Position numbers and translations under genes: made by a program. Below are positions 15,835 through 24,344 of a stretch of DNA of 42,688 bases, piece by piece. How positions within the stretch are numbered: the first letter of the stretch is position 1; each line of letters begins with the position of its first letter. Under the pieces are notes generated by a model. It did not search any database. It worked only from the letters and a program-made list of their open reading frames with translations, and had not been told where the DNA came from. This DNA is from Sphingobacteriales bacterium. GTDB lineage: Bacteria; Bacteroidota; Bacteroidia; Chitinophagales; Chitinophagaceae. The stretch is taken from positions 1-42,688 of the forward strand of contig JAHEZE010000017.1 of NCBI GenBank assembly GCA_023251235.1. Direction: 5' to 3'.

Positions 15835-18800
15835 AAAAATATAAAAACCATATAAATATTTTTCTGGGTATTTCATTGTTGCTTGTTTCAGGCGGATTCA
15901 CATTATTATTTGTCAATTTCAATAAGCAGGCCCAATATCAAAAAGAAAATATTAGTCTTCAGAATAACTTAATATGGGTAGATTCTCTGCATTCCAATTT
16001 GCTGCAAATAGAGTCAGAAAAACAACGCTATCAGTTTACCAGTAATTTAGATTTTCTGAAAAATATGTATGTGCTTAAAGTGCAATCTCAGAAAAACATA
16101 AATGATCTTAAAAACCATTCCTTAATTTTTAAATACTCAGTATTAATAAACGAGATTGATTCACTTACAAAAATAATGATCATAAACCTTGACAATAATA
16201 TCTCTGTTTTTAAAACAAAAGGTTTCGGGGAAGCAGCAAGGATGATGAGTGGACATGAAATCGTTGCAGTTAAGGATCTTCTTCATTTGAAAATTGGAGA
16301 GCTTAAGAAAAATCTTCTCATTAAAATGGGCGCAAACACTCAGCATGTAAACATGCGGAACAGAAGTAATGTTATAGACTGTATTATAATGTTAAGTCTT
16401 TTTATCATTGGAATGTTTGTTGCAGCATTTACTTTTAAAAAGGCACAGAAAAAAATTATAAGAAATCACATAAGGTTTCAGGAAGCACAGCGAATTGCTA
16501 AAATCGGCAGTTGGGAGTGGGACATTGCCTCTAATAAAGTTACATGGAGTAAAGAGATGTATAATCTTTTTGGAGAGGATCCAAAGACATATAAAATTTC
16601 CTTTGAAGGATATTTCACCCATTTGTCAAAAACTGACGGGGAGATAACTCTTAAATTGCTTAAAGAAACTCTTGATGGCAAGATTAATTTATCAATTGAA
16701 CATGAAATAATAAGAAAAGATGGGTCAACGATTATAGTTTTTGAGCAGGGTACAGTTATGTATGATGAAGAGGGAAAACCAACCGGCATGTTTGGAACTA
16801 CACAGGATATAACAGAACGCCGGAAAGCAGATGAAAAAATAAAAGCTGAAAGACTGCTTCTCCGTACTGTTATTGATAATCTCCCGGATAGTATCTATGT
16901 AAAAAATACTAACGCCCAAAAAATCATTGCAAATAAAACCGATATGTTTTTAATGGGAGTTGAAAACGAGACTGATTTTTTGGGTAAAACGGATCTGGAT
17001 TTATTTCCAACAGATGAAGGAGCCAATGCATATAGAGATGATATGACAGTAATTCAAACCGGTCAATCAATAATTAATAGAGAAGAGGAGTTTACAGATA
17101 TAAATGGAGTACGGCACAATTTACTGACTTCAAAAGTTCCTTTCTATAATGCAGAGAGTGCAATAAGCGGCCTGGTGGGAGTTGGCCGGGATATTACCGA
17201 ACGAAAAAAAGCAGAAGAAGATTTGATATCAGCCCAAAAGAAACTCCAGTCAATTTTTGATAACACAGCAGATGGGATATACCAGAGTACTGTTGATGGA
17301 AAATTTATTACGGCCAATATGGCCGTGGCAAAATTATTTGGTTATGATACGCCTGATGAACTTATTTCTTCAGTAAATCATATTGGCGAGGAGCATTACG
17401 CTAATCCTGAAGACAGGAAAAAGATGTCGGAACTCTTATCACTTTACGGTCATATTGAAAATTATGAAGTACCCCTGTTGACCAAAAATAAAGATATTGT
17501 TTGGGTTAGCGAAAGCACCCGTATTTTAAGGGATGAACAGAGTGGCATCAATTATTTTGAAGGGACATTGAAGGATATTACCGAACGTAAAAGAGTAGAA
17601 GAAGAGTTAATAAAGGCACAAAAAAAATATAAAGCAATTTTCGACAATACTTCGGTTGGAATTTATCAAAGTTCCAGCAATGGCAATTTCATTATGGTCA
17701 ATCCTGCCATGGCTTTGATTTTTGGTTATGATTCTCCGGAAGATATGCTTCGGACAGTGACAGATATCAAAAGTCAGATTTATGTAGATCCGGATGAAAG
17801 AAGAAAAATGACTGAGTTGATTTCTTTATATGGTCATGTAGAAGATTTTGAATTACAGGTATTGAAAAAAGATAAAAGTCCTATTTGGGTAAGTGCCAAT
17901 ATTCGTATTGTTAAGGATGAAAAGGAAGGCATTAATTATTTTGAAGGAGTATTGGAAAATATTACGAGGAGAAAAATTGCAGAAGAACAATTATTAAGTA
18001 TGTCGGATCGCCTGCAACTGGCTGTCAATGCCACGCACATAGGAATTTGGGACTGGAACCTGGTTGACGATACTACCGTATGGGATGATGAAATGTATGA
18101 AATATATAATGTCAGCCCGAAAGACTTTCAAACGATTTTCAAAGCATGGCAATCCAGAGTGCATCCAGACGATATGCAAAGGGTGAATGAGGAAATACAA
18201 AAAGCAATAAAAGGTGAGAAAGATTATGATACTGAATTCCGGATTATTTGGAAAGACGGCACTATCCATTATGTAAAAGGAAATGCATTGGTTCAGCGGG
18301 ATGAACAAAGCAATGCAATCCGTATGATTGGCACCAATGCAGATATTACGGAGCGAAAATTAGCCGAAGAAAAAATTCTGGAATTAAACAAAAGTCTTGA
18401 TCAGTTTGCCAATATTACGGCGCATGATCTGCAGGAACCAATCCGGATGGTGAGTGGCTTTTTGGGATTGTTAGATAAAAAATATGCTACCATTTTAGAT
18501 GATCAGGGCAAAAGCTATATCTATCGTGCCAAAGATGGAGCAGACAGAATGAGTGTTCTTATCAAAGATCTTCTTGAGTTTTCCCGTTCAGGAAACACAT
18601 CTGCCAAAAAAGAGCCGGTGGATCTTAATGAAGTAATGGATCTGGTAAAAAGAGATTTAAGTATAGTAATGGAAGATACCGGCGCCAGTCTTTGTATTCC
18701 ACCTTCATTACCGATAGTAAACGGAACCCAGAGTGCATTGTACCGTTTATTGCTTAACCTGATAAGCAATGGAATTAAATTCAGGAAAAAAGATACTGCC

Positions 18801-19067
18801 CCAACAGTAAATCTTTCAGTTGTTGAGTCTAATGGAGATTGGGAATTCACATTGCAGGATAATGGTATTGGGGTTCCGGAAAAAGATCAGCCTAAATTGT
18901 TCAAGGCATTTCAACGCTTGCACAGGAAGGAAGATTATCCAGGAACTGGATTAGGACTTGTTACCTGTAAAAAGATTGTTGAAGTTCATGATGGTAAGAT
19001 ATGGATGACTTCTGAGTTTGGTAAAGGCACCGCTTTCCATTTTACTTTACCAAGAAATGCAAAATAA
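15831..19067 (+). CDS. Membrane sensor histidine kinase with five PAS domains, phytochrome-like HisKA
   Basis: A 1078-residue kinase whose ATG overlaps the stop codon of the previous gene by four bases. Transmembrane helices at about 8-28 and 182-204 enclose a periplasmic, helical region resembling CHASE3-type sensors. Five PAS units follow at about 217-333, 342-462, 467-592, 597-719 and 724-845. The third and fourth are sister copies (FDNT-GIYQS, LSLYGH-E, GINYFEG). The transmitter has H-box ITAHDLQEPIR (His865), N-box NLISNGIKFR, DNGIGV and GTGLGLVTCKKIVEVHDG. It overlaps the following kinase by 11 bases. The overlap on both sides indicates stoichiometric production of the three kinases. 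The ligand is unknown. Confidence 0.93.
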   Translation: MKKYKNHINIFLGISLLLVSGGFTLLFVNFNKQAQYQKENISLQNNLIWVDSLHSNLLQIESEKQRYQFTSNLDFLKNMYVLKVQSQKNINDLKNHSLIFKYSVLINEIDSLTKIMIINLDNNISVFKTKGFGEAARMMSGHEIVAVKDLLHLKIGELKKNLLIKMGANTQHVNMRNRSNVIDCIIMLSLFIIGMFVAAFTFKKAQKKIIRNHIRFQEAQRIAKIGSWEWDIASNKVTWSKEMYNLFGEDPKTYKISFEGYFTHLSKTDGEITLKLLKETLDGKINLSIEHEIIRKDGSTIIVFEQGTVMYDEEGKPTGMFGTTQDITERRKADEKIKAERLLLRTVIDNLPDSIYVKNTNAQKIIANKTDMFLMGVENETDFLGKTDLDLFPTDEGANAYRDDMTVIQTGQSIINREEEFTDINGVRHNLLTSKVPFYNAESAISGLVGVGRDITERKKAEEDLISAQKKLQSIFDNTADGIYQSTVDGKFITANMAVAKLFGYDTPDELISSVNHIGEEHYANPEDRKKMSELLSLYGHIENYEVPLLTKNKDIVWVSESTRILRDEQSGINYFEGTLKDITERKRVEEELIKAQKKYKAIFDNTSVGIYQSSSNGNFIMVNPAMALIFGYDSPEDMLRTVTDIKSQIYVDPDERRKMTELISLYGHVEDFELQVLKKDKSPIWVSANIRIVKDEKEGINYFEGVLENITRRKIAEEQLLSMSDRLQLAVNATHIGIWDWNLVDDTTVWDDEMYEIYNVSPKDFQTIFKAWQSRVHPDDMQRVNEEIQKAIKGEKDYDTEFRIIWKDGTIHYVKGNALVQRDEQSNAIRMIGTNADITERKLAEEKILELNKSLDQFANITAHDLQEPIRMVSGFLGLLDKKYATILDDQGKSYIYRAKDGADRMSVLIKDLLEFSRSGNTSAKKEPVDLNEVMDLVKRDLSIVMEDTGASLCIPPSLPIVNGTQSALYRLLLNLISNGIKFRKKDTAPTVNLSVVESNGDWEFTLQDNGIGVPEKDQPKLFKAFQRLHRKEDYPGTGLGLVTCKKIVEVHDGKIWMTSEFGKGTAFHFTLPRNAK
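17227..17988 (+). repeat. Duplicated PAS units in the five-PAS kinase
   Basis: Two adjacent PAS-coding units (about 17227-17610 and 17611-17988) have equivalent bases 384 apart (128 codons). Both encode IFDNT-GIYQS, a -FGYD-P-- segment, ER/DRKKM-EL-SLYGH and GINYFEG. DNA identity is visibly lower than for the pair at 1620-2357, so this duplication is older. Confidence 0.75.
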
Positions 19068-19857
19068 TATACAAAGTATGGGAGTAACAACACAACTGAA
19101 TACCGAAATTGAATTTCTGCAAACCGAATTGGAGAAAAAAAGCAAGGAAGAAGAAATTCTGAGAAACAGACTGGAAGAAATTAAAAAAGAAATGAATCAG
19201 TTTACCTATATCGTTTCGCATGATTTGCAGGCGCCCCTGCGCACCATTACTGGTTTTCTGGAATTGCTGAATAAAAGATATAGTGATAAGTTGGATGCTT
19301 CCGGTATGCAGTTTATTGATATGGCGGTGAAAGGAGCCACCAAAATGAAAAGCCTTGTTTTTGATTTACTGGAATATTCCCGTCTGAATAATCGTGTTGA
19401 AGGTTTTGATGTAGTGGACCTGAATGAAGTTTTGAACGAAACGAAAATAAAATATGAAACCATCATAGAAAAAACAGGAGCCGTCATAAAAGTTAATGAA
19501 TTACCCTTAGTTCTTGCTGATAGAACACAGATGGGGCATATGTTTCATCATTTGCTTGGCAATGCTCTTAAGTTCCGTGGCGAAAGGACGCCGGAAATAA
19601 ATATTACTTCAAGGAAAGAGAATAATTGCTGGATAATCGGCGTTCAGGATAATGGAATGGGAATTGAAGAATCTTTTTTTGAAAAAATATTCATTGTTTT
19701 CAGGCGGCTGAATAATGATGAAGAAAAATACCCTGGAACAGGAATAGGGTTAGCTATTTGTAAAAAAATTGCAGAATTGCACGATGGCAAAATCTGGCTG
19801 AAATCTGAAGTGAATAAAGGAACCGCTTTTTATTTTTCCCTGCCTGTAAAGAATTAA
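19057..19857 (+). CDS. Short soluble histidine kinase without a sensor domain
   Basis: A 266-residue protein with only an N-terminal coiled coil (about 10-45, rich in Glu/Lys/Leu) followed by HisKA and HATPase domains. The H-box is IVSHDLQAPLR (His55); the ATP-binding part has LLGNALKFRG, DNGMGI, a F-box-like IFIVFRRLN and GTGIGLAICKKIAELHDG. It has no PAS, GAF or membrane segment, so signal input must come from a partner, plausibly the upstream kinase that it overlaps by 11 bases. ATG 19057 was chosen for the overlap; ATG 19078 is an alternative that leaves a 10-base gap. It may act as a heterodimer partner or as a second phosphodonor for the receivers that follow. Confidence 0.88.
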   Translation: MQNNIQSMGVTTQLNTEIEFLQTELEKKSKEEEILRNRLEEIKKEMNQFTYIVSHDLQAPLRTITGFLELLNKRYSDKLDASGMQFIDMAVKGATKMKSLVFDLLEYSRLNNRVEGFDVVDLNEVLNETKIKYETIIEKTGAVIKVNELPLVLADRTQMGHMFHHLLGNALKFRGERTPEINITSRKENNCWIIGVQDNGMGIEESFFEKIFIVFRRLNNDEEKYPGTGIGLAICKKIAELHDGKIWLKSEVNKGTAFYFSLPVKN

Positions 19858-19893
19858 ATTGAAATTTTTTCATATAATATAAAATCTACTCTT

Positions 19894-20328
19894 ATGGATG
19901 AAGTAAACATTTTATTAGTGGAAGATAATGAAGGCGACATTATATTAACCACAGAAGCCTTTAAGGATATGCAACTCGAAAATAAAATTTCAGTTGTGAA
20001 AGATGGAGAATCTGCCCTTCAGTTTTTGAAAAAACAGGGGGAATATGCGGATAGCCCCACTCCGCAATTAGTACTTATGGATATTAACCTGCCTGGTATC
20101 AACGGTAAAGAATTACTTGATATCATTAAAAAAGACGATAACCTTAAAGAAATACCGGTTGTAATGCTTACCTGCTCTGACAGGGATGCGGATATTAGTG
20201 ATTGCTATGATAAACACGTCAATTGGTATATTACCAAGCCTATTGATTATGAAAAGTACACAAAAGTGATGCATGAAATTGAGGCTTTTTATGTATCATT
20301 CGTCCCATATCCAAAAGGTGGGAAATAA
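19894..20328 (+). CDS. Rcp1-like receiver-only response regulator
   Basis: A 144-residue receiver of the kind paired with phytochrome-like kinases (Rcp1 type), recognised by the start ILLVEDNEGDI and the longer alpha-4/beta-5 region. Key residues are Glu10-Asp11, phosphoacceptor Asp63 in LMDINLPGINGKELL, Thr93 and Lys115 (ITKPID). It has no output domain. It lies 36 bases after the sensor-less kinase and should receive phosphate from one or more of the three kinases upstream. Its sister gene at 20455 is clearly a duplicate. The C-terminal tail of about 20 residues is aromatic-rich and may contact a partner. Confidence 0.93.
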   Translation: MDEVNILLVEDNEGDIILTTEAFKDMQLENKISVVKDGESALQFLKKQGEYADSPTPQLVLMDINLPGINGKELLDIIKKDDNLKEIPVVMLTCSDRDADISDCYDKHVNWYITKPIDYEKYTKVMHEIEAFYVSFVPYPKGGK

Positions 20329-20454
20329 AAAGATTTATCAGATGGGTTTATTTTATTCAGAATTTCAAAATAATTGCCGTGGAAATAAAACCTGTCATTA
20401 TAAATTTTCAATTTGATAATTTTTTAATTAGTTATTTACTTAAAACAAAATCCT

Positions 20455-20889
20455 ATGTCTGAAATACAAATATTATTGGTAGAAGATAATGAAGGAGATA
20501 TACTGCTTACCATTGAGGCCTTTAAAGATTTAAAAGTAAAGACCAATATTGCCGTGGCAAAAGATGGAACGGAGGCTATAGAATTTTTAAAATGCCAGGG
20601 TAAATTTACCGACAACAAGTTGCCACATCTAATATTGCTTGATATCAACATGCCCAAAGTAAATGGAATCGAAGTGCTTGATTTTATAAAGAAAGATGAT
20701 CAATTAAAGAAGATCCCGGTAGTTATGCTCACTACTTCTTCTTCCGAATCTGATATTGCCGAGTGCTATGAAAAATCAGCCAATTGTTTTATTACAAAAC
20801 CGGTGGATTTTGGAAAATTTTTAAATGTAGTTCAGGCAATAGAATCATTTTGGTTTTCGGTTGCTCAATTGCCAAAATCCGTTTCCTGA
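20455..20889 (+). CDS. Rcp1-like receiver-only response regulator (duplicate)
   Basis: A 144-residue receiver, the same length as its upstream neighbour and aligned without gaps. Canonical residues are Glu10-Asp11, Asp63 in LLDINMPKVNGIEVL, Thr93 and Lys115 (ITKPVD). The MPG loop Gly is replaced by Lys (MPKVNG). The gene is separated from its twin by 126 AT-rich bases, so it could have its own promoter, although co-transcription is also possible. A terminator hairpin follows at 20922, closing the signalling island. Two near-equal receivers for three kinases suggests branching or competition for phosphate. Confidence 0.93.
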   Translation: MSEIQILLVEDNEGDILLTIEAFKDLKVKTNIAVAKDGTEAIEFLKCQGKFTDNKLPHLILLDINMPKVNGIEVLDFIKKDDQLKKIPVVMLTTSSSESDIAECYEKSANCFITKPVDFGKFLNVVQAIESFWFSVAQLPKSVS

Positions 20890-20921
20890 CAAGAGCAGAA
20901 TTATTTTTTCTTCCAATCGAC

Positions 20922-20954
20922 GCAAATGATTTTTTAAATTATTTGCATTTTTTT
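20922..20954 (+). terminator. Rho-independent terminator closing the signalling island
   Basis: GCAAATGATTT (20922-20932) pairs with AAATTATTTGC (20936-20946) with one G-U pair and a three-base loop. A run of T follows at 20948-20954. It lies 33 bases after the stop of the last receiver gene. Confidence 0.75.
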
Positions 20955-21300
20955 GGATGCTTGTTAATTATTATAAATAATCATCCTGATTTTAATTAAG
21001 CAGGTTTAGGGTTCATTTGTATATAATTGAATCCTTAAGAATTAATAGCAATTTTCTTACAAAGAACTAAGTGTTTACTCATAATTTATTAGAATATTGT
21101 TCTTCTAAAATATAAGCACTCTTTGTTTTGCGTTTTAAATAAGCTTCTGTATCTGGTTAAGTTGAAAGGATTTGCTGAAGTTCATGCTCAACGATTATGG
21201 TCTTTTTTATTTTGGGGAATTAAGGATTTTAAAATCGGAAATAGATACTGTGAAGTTTTCATTTAGCATTTAGTTTAAATCCAGTCCTATAAAAACTATC
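20955..21300. other. AT-rich intergenic region, no gene seen
   Basis: Between the terminator and the next gene I find no protein-like frame and no RNA gene. A short inverted repeat TTAGAA-N8-TTCTAA lies at 21089-21108 and shares its half-site with repeats at 5602-5618 and 12071-12092. The promoter of the envelope genes downstream should lie here, but no clear TAnnTTTG box is visible. Confidence 0.5.
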
Positions 21301-21879
21301 ATGAATAAGCTGTTGGCCACCGACCTGAGCATTTACATAAAATTAGATGATCAAACAGTCTACGATTATTTCAATCATCATGATCCAGCTCCATTGTACA
21401 AACGCCAGCTGGGACAACAATTCCAGGAGTACATTTATAATTCCATGTTAACTACAAAAAGGGACGCAGTAGTTAATTATAAATTTATCTGTTTTCAATA
21501 TTCTGATAAACGTTTTGTAGAACCGGTCACCCAGGCCATACGAAGTCATTTTAATCTGAAAAAATTTATTAAAGAGGAAGAGTTTAAAAAGTTTAAGCGC
21601 AGAACATTTATGTTACTGTTAATAAGCATGTCTATCGTATTGACTGCCCAGGGTACTGTGCCCTATCTGGTAGATATGGATCAGCATATGGCTAGTTCTG
21701 TTCATAGTATTCTGGATGTATTTAGCTGGGTGATCATGTGGAAACCGATAGACAGGTTGATTTTTTACTGGAATCCTTTTAAGAAAGATATTCATTTGTT
21801 AGACAGGTTGGCAAATGCAGAAGTTACAGTACTTGAAAAAAATAAAGCCATTCTGAAAAATGAAAAAAAAGCATCTTAA
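21301..21879 (+). CDS. Conserved-looking two-helix membrane protein of unknown function
   Basis: A 192-residue protein with a soluble N-terminal part of about 100 residues, two predicted transmembrane helices (about 102-123 and 132-154) and a short charged tail. The second helix ends in WVIMWKPIDRLIFYWNPFKKD, a W-[KR]-P-[IL]-[DE]-x-L-[IL]-[FY]-x-W-x-P pattern that I associate with a widespread uncharacterised membrane protein family; I cannot name it with certainty. The gene ends 20 bases inside the next gene, a small secreted barrel-like protein, so the two probably work together. It is the first gene after the signalling island and could be one of its targets, but this is only suggested by position. 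Confidence 0.8.
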   Translation: MNKLLATDLSIYIKLDDQTVYDYFNHHDPAPLYKRQLGQQFQEYIYNSMLTTKRDAVVNYKFICFQYSDKRFVEPVTQAIRSHFNLKKFIKEEEFKKFKRRTFMLLLISMSIVLTAQGTVPYLVDMDQHMASSVHSILDVFSWVIMWKPIDRLIFYWNPFKKDIHLLDRLANAEVTVLEKNKAILKNEKKAS

Positions 21880-22465
21880 TATTTTATTAATACTATGCCT
21901 GTTTTGCAATACTTCATTTTCGCAAACTAAAATGGGTGTGGAAAACTACAATTTCCTGAATCGGAAAATGGAATATATATGGATGCCCGTTGTTCATCAC
22001 CAGACTAAAAAAGGATTTTACACGGAGTTGCGGTATAATTATGAGGATATTAAAACAGGGTCTTTGTATTTCGGAAGAAGCTTTGCCGGAGGAAAAAATC
22101 TGGAATTTGATATTATACCCATGCTGGGAATTGTGGTGGGTAAATATAATGGAGCATCGGCGGCTGTGAATATTGAACTTGAATATAAAAATTTATTTCT
22201 GTCAATACATCCTCAATATACGATTAACAAAGACAAGGATGCTGATACCTTTTATTTTAACTGGTCTGAATTGGCTTATCAACCTTTAAAATTTATGTAT
22301 GCCGGAGTAAGTGTACAGCAAACAAAATTATATAAGACAGCTATGGAAAATGAATATGGGTTGTTGTTGTGTTTTGTTGCAAAAAAATATTCATTCCCGG
22401 TTTATTTATTTAGTCCATTTCGGAAAGATCAAAATTTTATAGTAGGAGTAAACATGGAATGGTAA
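21860..22465 (+). CDS. Secreted protein, probable small outer-membrane beta-barrel
   Basis: A 201-residue protein with a typical signal peptide (Lys-rich start, hydrophobic core, cleavage near SFSQ). The mature part has alternating hydrophobic and polar residues with many aromatic ones, such as FYTELRYNYED, LYFGRSF, FLSIHPQYTIN and FIVGVNMEW, and ends in an aromatic residue (Trp), all as expected for an eight-stranded outer-membrane barrel. I do not recognise a named family. Its start lies 20 bases inside the preceding membrane-protein gene, so translation is coupled. The pair could span inner and outer membranes. Confidence 0.75.
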   Translation: MKKKHLNILLILCLFCNTSFSQTKMGVENYNFLNRKMEYIWMPVVHHQTKKGFYTELRYNYEDIKTGSLYFGRSFAGGKNLEFDIIPMLGIVVGKYNGASAAVNIELEYKNLFLSIHPQYTINKDKDADTFYFNWSELAYQPLKFMYAGVSVQQTKLYKTAMENEYGLLLCFVAKKYSFPVYLFSPFRKDQNFIVGVNMEW

Positions 22466-22548
22466 TATTTAAAATACAGATCAAAAACGAAAACCAGGTA
22501 AAAAAGGTTATCTGTAATTATGAAAAATCAAATCCTAAAATCCAATTT

Positions 22549-24324
22549 ATGAAAAAACTGCTCACCTTATTCCTTCTTTTTTCAGGAATAATCACAGAGG
22601 CCCAGGTTAAAATAGGAAACAACCCAGCCACGATAGATCCAAATTCTTTATTAGAACTGGAAAGCACTAACAAAGGTTTTCTTCCCCCAAGAGTTGCATT
22701 AAATAGTATTAGCTCAGTGTCACCATTAACTGGCACTGTGCCTGCTGGTATGCTGGTATTCAGTTCCGGCGGAACATTGACTGATGGTTATTATTACTGG
22801 AACGGTACTGAATGGAAACGATTGGAAAATGGTCAGCAGAATATGGTGACCAAAACGGCTAATGCTACATTAACCAAAACAGAAACATTTGTACTTGCCA
22901 GCAATGAAATCACATTGACATTACCCGTCGTTACTTCAGCAGACAATGGTTTAGAAATCACAGTCAAACACATGGGCACATATACTGACCTGGTTACTGT
23001 TCAAGGCAATGGAGGGGCTACTATTGATGCGGGTACCAGCTTTCATCTTCACCGCTGGGATGGAATGACATTTGTTGTGAATGGTGCGAATTGGATCATT
23101 AAGCGTAAAGAAAATATACCTGACGATATAATGGATGTAAATCCGGAAGGAAACTGGACAACAATCCAGGAGGCAATTGAATATTTAAATGTAAGCGGAC
23201 ATATGACCGAACCAGTTCTAATAAGACTTGGCGCCCTGACATATGATGTCCCTTCAACCATAGAGATTAATTTGCCTTATTCACTCACATTTCAGGGTAT
23301 ATCTTATGGCACGACAACAATCGCTGCTGCATCCGGCCTGACCGGTAAACCCATGTTCAGGTGTTTAACTGAAAGTTATTTTAAAATGCTCCAATTTGAT
23401 GCCACTACTTTGTCAGGTTATGGAACTGCTGCCGATGAAGATGCAATAAGATTGCTGGGTAGCGGAACTTATAATGAAATAAAAGATTGTTCTTTCGATA
23501 GATTTTATAATACCATTCTCGATTCCACTAATGCTGAGCTCTGGCTGTTTGAAACGGATATATCCAATGCTCAGTCAAATGGCATATTGATCCATGGCAA
23601 TGACGCCGGTGTAACAGTAAAAGTAGCTGAAACAGATTTTATAAGTTGTAATGTAGGCGTGAACCTGAGCAAAGCAACAAATGCAACAATACAATTAGCA
23701 TCCGGAGGATATTATAATAGCGGTGGTACAGCTATATTATACCAACCTTCAACTTTTACAAGTTTTGCAAACATTTCTATTACCGGAAATTCCTGGAACA
23801 ACTCTGGTACTTATATTTCCGGTTTCGATTTTACACGATCCGACGGAAGAGATGCCAATGCGATATTAGAAAGTAATGCCGGTATGGGAGACAAAAAGCC
23901 TAATTGTTATGTGAATGTAACAAACAATGCTACAGCTACTACTCTCACATCAAATGCTACCTGGTACAAAGCCAGCTGGACAACAACATCTTCAATAACC
24001 TGTAAATGGACAATTGGGAATAACAGGATAACTTATCAGCCTGCCAACAGAAGGGATGGTTATATTACAATTTCAGGAAACATTCAATCTTCAAATTCAA
24101 GTGCCGTTGTCAATATTGGACTTGTAAAAAATGGAGTTTCTGGAACAAGATATGGAGAGACTACTTTAAGACCTGGCGTAGCTAATCAGCCTGTTCAATT
24201 TTCCACGGTTATTTATCTGTCTGATATAGGTCCAACTGATTATTTTGAACTGTGGTGCAATTCAGGTACCAACTCAATTACCGTGACATTTCAGGATGCC
24301 GAATGGCTTGTGCATACTCAATAA
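22549..24324 (+). CDS. Large secreted protein with a beta-helix-like region, possible adhesin
   Basis: A 591-residue secreted protein. The ATG at 22549 starts a clear signal peptide (MKKLLTLFLLFSGIITEAQ); an in-frame ATG 90 bases upstream would bury it. The N-terminal segment (DPNSLLELESTNKGFLPPR) is a motif I have seen at the start of Bacteroidota surface and tail-fibre-like proteins. A Thr/Asn-rich beta domain follows (about 90-190), then from about 210 to 440 a pectate-lyase-like pattern of short repeating strands, with a start like INPxGxxxTIQEAI (here VNPEGNWTTIQEAIEYL). The last 130 residues look like a jelly-roll. No T9SS sorting domain is visible. The function is probably surface binding; no catalytic residues can be named. 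Confidence 0.75.
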   Translation: MKKLLTLFLLFSGIITEAQVKIGNNPATIDPNSLLELESTNKGFLPPRVALNSISSVSPLTGTVPAGMLVFSSGGTLTDGYYYWNGTEWKRLENGQQNMVTKTANATLTKTETFVLASNEITLTLPVVTSADNGLEITVKHMGTYTDLVTVQGNGGATIDAGTSFHLHRWDGMTFVVNGANWIIKRKENIPDDIMDVNPEGNWTTIQEAIEYLNVSGHMTEPVLIRLGALTYDVPSTIEINLPYSLTFQGISYGTTTIAAASGLTGKPMFRCLTESYFKMLQFDATTLSGYGTAADEDAIRLLGSGTYNEIKDCSFDRFYNTILDSTNAELWLFETDISNAQSNGILIHGNDAGVTVKVAETDFISCNVGVNLSKATNATIQLASGGYYNSGGTAILYQPSTFTSFANISITGNSWNNSGTYISGFDFTRSDGRDANAILESNAGMGDKKPNCYVNVTNNATATTLTSNATWYKASWTTTSSITCKWTIGNNRITYQPANRRDGYITISGNIQSSNSSAVVNIGLVKNGVSGTRYGETTLRPGVANQPVQFSTVIYLSDIGPTDYFELWCNSGTNSITVTFQDAEWLVHTQ

Positions 24325-24344
24325 ATAGAAATAAAGTATTTAAT

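Noticed and set aside
20784-20999. Plus-strand open frame of 71 codons overlapping the last receiver gene
   Set aside because: It is in another frame of the receiver and runs through the terminator hairpin; its product is a low-complexity aromatic sequence.
24252-24344. Earlier start for the T9SS-sorted protein
   Set aside because: It would overlap the previous gene in another frame and bury the signal peptide that begins at 24345.
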